From Prosthecobacter sp. (GTDB lineage: Bacteria; Verrucomicrobiota; Verrucomicrobiia; Verrucomicrobiales; Verrucomicrobiaceae), in the NCBI RefSeq assembly GCF_034366625.1, contig NZ_JAXMIH010000008.1, positions 620,001 through 684,000 on the forward strand: a DNA stretch of 64,000 nt. The letters run 5' to 3'. The notes under the pieces are model-generated. The model saw only the letters and a list, made by a program, of their open reading frames with translations. It had not been told where the DNA came from and searched no databases. The translations under genes were made by a program, and so were the position numbers. Shown here one piece after another: positions 60,509-64,000 of this stretch. Each line of letters begins with the position of its first letter. Position 1 is the stretch's first letter.

Positions 60509-61462
60509 TCATTCCTCATGGCAGCCAGCCTTCAACAAGCCCGCCCACGACGTCATCTCGCTCCGCCACCTCGACAGCCTGCGCGCCTTCCACCGGTAGC
60601 GTGGCCCTCTGACCCTGTCCAAAATACGTGACGCCGTCCTCTGGCGCTGGTGCCAGGTCCAGCGCAAAGCCCGCCGCCGCGGCACCCTTATACCCGCCCT
60701 CGGCTTCGTGTGAATCACCGCCTTGGCAGCCGCCCATCCGCCCGCCGTCGTCGTGATGCCACGCAGCGCCTCTGCCAGCGCGGTGCCTTCATCCGCGCCC
60801 GCCTTCGCCACCTGATACCAGCGCTTGTTCAGCCGGTCCGTCATCCGCTCATGCCTGCGCAAAGCCGCGCGGCATTGCTTCAGCACCGCCGCCTTGTCTT
60901 GAATCGTCTGCACGGCACGCGCATGCGCCTCCAGCAGCTCCCGCACCGCCGCCACATCCAGCACCCGGCCACGCAGCATGAGGGTGACCGGCCCCAGCGC
61001 CGCATTCACCCGCTCCCACAGCGGCAGCAGTTCCCGCACGCGCCGCAGGATCGTCGCCTCCGTGCGTGGTGCCGTCTCATAAACCCCATGCAGCGACCGC
61101 ATCAGCGGCGTGTCGTCATCCAGATGCCCGTGCAGGATCAGCGCCACCCGTTTGCCCAGTTGTTTCAAGTCACGCAACGCCGCCTGCCCGTGGTAAAACA
61201 CCTCCCAGTAATCCGCCTGCGCCGCCACCCGCGCCTGCACTCGTGGCTCGAAGCCCAGGATCATCTGCCGCAGCTCCGTCATCCCCTGTGTGCGTGTAAT
61301 GCCGGTGCGTGACGACTCCACACCGCCAGCGTCTGCTGTGCCCGCTTTGAAGTGATCTCCCAGAACTCCATGGCATGCGTCCAAGGCCGGAAGTTGCATC
61401 GCCGACCCTGCATGCCGCCATGATGTGCCTTCCCATCCCAAAATCCAGCCACATTCACTCAT
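60509..61462 (-). CDS. Uncharacterised protein, probably frameshifted near its 3' end
   Basis: The frame is open from 61462 to 60509 (317 residues). A compact helical core begins at MTELRQMILGFEPRVQ (start alternative 61282) and runs to about AAAKAVIHT. After this the frame turns Arg/Trp-rich (VPRRRALRWTWHQRQRTA), which looks like non-coding, while the next frame (60516-60737) reads like normal protein (AEGGYKGAAAAGFALDLA ... EGWLP) and stops at 60516. A one-base deletion near 60700-60712 would explain this. I recognise no domain; a helical family of this type seems to occur in several copies in Verrucomicrobiota, from memory. It lies next to the repeat zone. Confidence 0.5.
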   Translation of the reverse strand: MSECGWILGWEGTSWRHAGSAMQLPALDACHGVLGDHFKAGTADAGGVESSRTGITRTQGMTELRQMILGFEPRVQARVAAQADYWEVFYHGQAALRDLKQLGKRVALILHGHLDDDTPLMRSLHGVYETAPRTEATILRRVRELLPLWERVNAALGPVTLMLRGRVLDVAAVRELLEAHARAVQTIQDKAAVLKQCRAALRRHERMTDRLNKRWYQVAKAGADEGTALAEALRGITTTAGGWAAAKAVIHTKPRAGIRVPRRRALRWTWHQRQRTASRILDRVRGPRYRWKARRLSRWRSEMTSWAGLLKAGCHEE

Positions 61463-61475
61463 GCAATCCCTGGCT

Positions 61476-61790
61476 GCCTGCCTGAAACCACTTTTTGGGA
61501 TGCTGCATCACCTTCCTGACCCGTTGCAGCCACTTTTTCCCCCTCTGCAGTCACCGCAGACCCAGACAAAGGCGTTTCAATGGCCCAAAAAGCGAAAGCA
61601 GTACCCAATCCAGCCGCAGCAACCATGCCTTCAGCCAAAGCAGCAGTCCAAAAAGCCGATGCAGCACCACCTCCAGCCGTTTCATCCAGCCCGAAAGCCA
61701 TCGCAGTATTCCATACAGGCGTTTCATCAGGTTCAAAAGCCGTTGCAGTGAACCCACAAGACGCTGCCGCCCTCTCAACCACCGTTTCAC
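61476..61790 (-). repeat. Degenerate 21-bp tandem repeat (about 15 heptad units)
   Basis: On the minus strand the region reads as fifteen consecutive seven-residue units, each like L/M-K/R-x-L-x-x-x (MKRLYGI, LRWLSGW, MKRLEVV, LHRLFGL, LLWLKAW, LLRLDWV, LLSLFGP, LKRLCLG and so on). The frame is kept throughout, with one TGA in unit 12, so a 79-codon frame (61551-61790) and the rest (down to 61476) belong to the same repeat. Units have diverged so that exact DNA copies are rare. Whether it is translated is not clear. Confidence 0.7.
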
Positions 61791-61812
61791 ACTGCGGCAT
61801 CGCCTCTACGTT

Positions 61813-61871
61813 CGTTGTTCACGCTTCAGCGTGTCCCGGCTCTTCCCCATCACGCTGAAGCGTGAACAACG
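61813..61871. repeat. REP-like inverted repeat (21-bp arms)
   Basis: Perfect 21-base arms (61813-61833 and 61851-61871, CGTTGTTCACGCTTCAGCGTG and its complement) enclose a 17-base loop. Each arm itself holds a small palindrome around CACGCTGAAGCGTG. Such elements are dispersed in many Verrucomicrobiota and Planctomycetota intergenic regions. Confidence 0.75.
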
Positions 61872-61943
61872 TACTGCCAGACACCGCCGCCCCCGTCACA
61901 CCTCCGCCCCGCCCGCGAAGGCCACCGGCCTTCCGTCATGCAG

Positions 61944-61966
61944 CCCAGGGTTCGCAGAACCCTGGG
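61944..61966. repeat. REP-like palindrome CCCAGGGTTC / GAACCCTGGG
   Basis: Perfect 10-base arms with a three-base loop (GCA). The same kind of AACCCTGGG palindrome is frequent in intergenic DNA of related bacteria, from memory. The 61463-62090 stretch holds only this element, the inverted repeat at 61813 and the heptad repeat; no gene is convincing there. Confidence 0.7.
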
Positions 61967-62090
61967 AACCCGATCGTCCACCCCATCCTCTCAAGCGCGA
62001 ACCGCAACGGGGTTCCGTCCATCTCCGCTGAGGTCTTACCGTTTGCGAGAAAACCGAGCCGCAGAAGGTGGTTTGAGCGGAGCGATTGGA

Positions 62091-62333
62091 TCATCGCCAA
62101 AAATTCCGAAGGATGCCTGCAATCCGTTCCGAAGGAGTCTTTTCGCCAAACAAGATGAGGCAGAAAAGCAGAACAAGCGACACGGACCAAGCGTTTGCTG
62201 TCGGATCGAAGCACAGGATGAGGAAAACAGCGGTTGCTGCAATTGCGGCAATCAGTTTTACCCATGGGCGGACTCTCGAACAGAGTGTTTCAGAGGCTTG
62301 AGACGACGGCTTGTTTTTGCGCCTGGGTTTCAT
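62091..62333 (-). CDS. Small two-helix membrane protein, uncharacterised
   Basis: The 80-residue frame has a basic N-terminus (MKPRRKNKP), a first membrane segment (VKLIAAIAATAVFLILCF), a short loop and a second membrane segment (WSVSLVLLFCLILFG) and a basic C-terminal tail. Clean hydrophobic segments of the right length speak for a real gene; codon usage is less GC-rich than neighbours. No family recognised. It is isolated, with an AT-rich gap of 154 bases to the next gene. Confidence 0.5.
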   Translation of the reverse strand: MKPRRKNKPSSQASETLCSRVRPWVKLIAAIAATAVFLILCFDPTANAWSVSLVLLFCLILFGEKTPSERIAGILRNFWR

Positions 62334-62487
62334 GCCTGCTTACCATAGTCACAGAAAGACCGAGTAAACAAATATCGAGCAGCGTGGCAGCAACGTGAAA
62401 TAAACGAGAGATGAGATATCTTCTGTTTCCCCAGTATCGCCTGTCTTTTAGACGATCCTTAGACGTAAACTTTTTTCGCGCTCCAGC

Positions 62488-64000
62488 TCAAATCACCCGG
62501 TCATTCCCGCCATCGACCGGAATCTGCGCGCCGGTGACTTTGGCGAAGAGCGGGGAGGCCATGGCGGACACCATGTTGCCGATGTCCTTGCTCTTGATCT
62601 CGACCTTCATGAGGTTCTTGGTCTTGTATTCCTCGACGGTCATGCCGTAGCGCGTGGCGCTCTTGAGCAGGGCTTCGGGGGTCCAGAGCTTGGTGTCGAA
62701 CACGGCGTCGGGGTGCACGATGTTGACGCGGATCTGGTGCGGGGCGAGTTCGAGCGCGGCGACGCGGCAGAGCTGGGTGAGCGCGGCCTTGCTGCATGAA
62801 TACGCGGAGGCACCGGGGCCGGGGGCTTTGAAGTTGCGGCTGCCGACGAAGATGATGCTGGCATCAATGCCTTGTTTCACGAACGGGATGACCTTGCTCA
62901 TGAGCTTCTGATGGCTCGTGAGGTTGATCATGAGGGTGCGGTCCCAATCCGTCTGGGCCATGGCGTCGAGATGATCGTTCTTCGGGAAGATGCCGGCGTT
63001 GCTGACGACGATGTCGATACCGCCGAACTCGCGCACGGTGAAATCAATCGCGTCCTGGACGGGCTTGTCCTCCGTGAGGTTCACGACGATGCCGATGCCG
63101 CCGATCTTCTTCATGATCTCAGGGATGTCCTTGTCGATGTCGAGGCCGACGACCTGCGCGCCTTGTTCGGCCAGCGACTCCGCGATGGCGAAGCCGATGC
63201 CTGCCGCGCAACCCGTGACGAGCGCCACCTTGCCCTGATGCACCTTGCGGGCCGGGCCTTTGCGCAATTTGGCCTGTTCGAGATCCCAGTATTCGATCTC
63301 AAAGATGTCCTTCTCCGGCAGCGGCTCCCAACCGCCGACGCGTTCGCCGAGCTGGACGGTCGCAGCCGTCGATTCGGCGATGTCAGCGACGATCTTGGCG
63401 TCCTTCAATGTGTCGCCGAAGCTCACGATGCCTTTGCCGGGCCAGATCGCGAAGCGCGGGGCCGGATCGAGCATCGTCTGGCCTTTGGCGTGACGATTGA
63501 AGTAGGCGGCGTAGTCATCGGCGAACTTCTGAACACTCGCGTCGATGTCTTCGCCGATGAACGCGGGTGCACGCTTCGTGCGGATGCTGTGATCCGGCGT
63601 GAGCGGGCCGCGTGTGCCGAACTCGGCGACGTTCGGAAGGTTCGCATAGCCGACGGCTTCAGGCGAAGCGTTGATGCGGGCGATTTGAGGGACGCCTCGC
63701 ACCTTGGACACTGCTTGACGAAGTTTTGCCAAAGCCATGAGGTCTTCAGAAGGGAGCGCGGACACTCCTGTCCGCTCAGAACTGCGGGCAAGAGTGCCCG
63801 CGCTCCTCTCAAGATACTCCTCCGCCATCGTGACCATTTCGATGTGCAGTTCGTAGCTCTTGCGCGCGTCGTCATCGAACGTGAACAGGCCGTGCTTCAG
63901 CAAGACCATGCCCTGAATGCCTTCCTTCTTCAGATCGCGGCCAGCGATGAGTTCGGCGATGGTTTTGGCCAGGATGAAGCCCGGCATGACGTAGGGCACG
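62488..64000 (-). CDS. Class II aldolase / short-chain dehydrogenase fusion, 5' partial
   Basis: The frame is open through the right window edge, so the N-terminus is missing (at least 503 residues present). The first 70 residues are the C-terminal part of a class II aldolase domain (GMVLLKHGLFTFDDDARKSYELHIEMV). From about residue 245 a Rossmann-fold short-chain dehydrogenase follows: VTGCAAGIGFAIAESL, VSNAGIFPKN, catalytic SAYSCSKAALT with Tyr-x-x-x-Lys, and a C-terminus ending PVDGGNDRVI. This matches bifunctional rhamnulose-1-phosphate aldolase/lactaldehyde dehydrogenase-type proteins (RhaD/RhaE fusions) of sugar catabolism. The substrate is uncertain without the rest. No other sugar genes are in the window. 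Confidence 0.9.
   Translation of the reverse strand, partial: VPYVMPGFILAKTIAELIAGRDLKKEGIQGMVLLKHGLFTFDDDARKSYELHIEMVTMAEEYLERSAGTLARSSERTGVSALPSEDLMALAKLRQAVSKVRGVPQIARINASPEAVGYANLPNVAEFGTRGPLTPDHSIRTKRAPAFIGEDIDASVQKFADDYAAYFNRHAKGQTMLDPAPRFAIWPGKGIVSFGDTLKDAKIVADIAESTAATVQLGERVGGWEPLPEKDIFEIEYWDLEQAKLRKGPARKVHQGKVALVTGCAAGIGFAIAESLAEQGAQVVGLDIDKDIPEIMKKIGGIGIVVNLTEDKPVQDAIDFTVREFGGIDIVVSNAGIFPKNDHLDAMAQTDWDRTLMINLTSHQKLMSKVIPFVKQGIDASIIFVGSRNFKAPGPGASAYSCSKAALTQLCRVAALELAPHQIRVNIVHPDAVFDTKLWTPEALLKSATRYGMTVEEYKTKNLMKVEIKSKDIGNMVSAMASPLFAKVTGAQIPVDGGNDRVI

Noticed and set aside
61425..61751. 108-codon Gln/Pro/Lys-rich plus-strand frame
   Set aside because: It is the complement of the same heptad repeat; low complexity and no start context.
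61551..61790. 79-codon Leu/Arg/Trp-rich frame as a small gene
   Set aside because: It is part of the 21-bp repeat, begins with GTG and has no sequence outside the repeat; kept only as a repeat feature.
1..64000. CRISPR arrays, insertion sequences, prophage or integrase genes
   Set aside because: No regularly spaced direct repeats of CRISPR type and no transposase, integrase or phage structural genes were found in the window.

Overview
The window looks like chromosomal DNA of a Verrucomicrobiota bacterium, probably a Verrucomicrobiaceae member (Prosthecobacter-like). This rests on the GC-rich coding style, weak Shine-Dalgarno signals, a PEP-CTERM-sorted exported protein, many zinc-ribbon/GYF membrane proteins, Asp-box sialidase and PQQ-propeller proteins, and palindromic REP-like intergenic elements. 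The lineage is inferred from gene families, not from a marker-gene comparison.

0-6 kb holds unlinked surface and accessory genes: a partial PQQ-like propeller protein, DUF2200, a sialidase-like protein, a PEP-CTERM protein, DUF2726 and a zinc-ribbon membrane protein. 5.6-7.4 kb is a translationally coupled pair (membrane protein and membrane-anchored propeller). 7.4-14.9 kb is a compact four-gene set built around a 1536-residue membrane protein of no family I recognise; its neighbours carry zinc ribbons, a GYF domain and a Yip1-like membrane domain. This is the best candidate for an undescribed system. A Y-family polymerase, a TonB-dependent receptor, a NarL-type two-component pair and a DUF2490 outer-membrane protein follow.

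21-41 kb is a striking inorganic-carbon/anion transport island. It has five SulP transporters: two near-identical paralogues bracketing a DAB operon, one fused to beta-carbonic anhydrase, one with a STAS domain, and one in which a C-terminal NTF2-like domain takes the place of STAS. The DAB locus has dabA with all four zinc ligands, a NuoL-like dabB and an extra NuoM-like subunit. An NhaR-like LysR regulator sits between the operon and the SulP-carbonic anhydrase gene, and both flanking intergenic regions carry the same TTCG-N7-CGAA dyad. An SPFH protein, a methyltransferase, a zinc-ribbon protein and a sigma-54 activator with an altered receiver domain are embedded in the island.

40.7-42.1 kb is a CnrY-CnrX-CnrH-like metal-sensing ECF sigma operon. 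42.2-49.8 kb is a five-gene lipid operon: patatin lipase, acyl-CoA ligase, thiolase, FadB-type multifunctional enzyme and acyl-CoA dehydrogenase. Housekeeping genes follow: mscL, dnaB, a Sel1-repeat protein, tRNA-Ala(GGC), dnaN, then a tyrA-aroA-cmk-plsC run. 60-62.4 kb is a decayed or repeat-rich zone with a probably frameshifted gene, a degenerate 21-bp heptad repeat and two palindromic elements. The window closes with a partial aldolase/short-chain dehydrogenase fusion.
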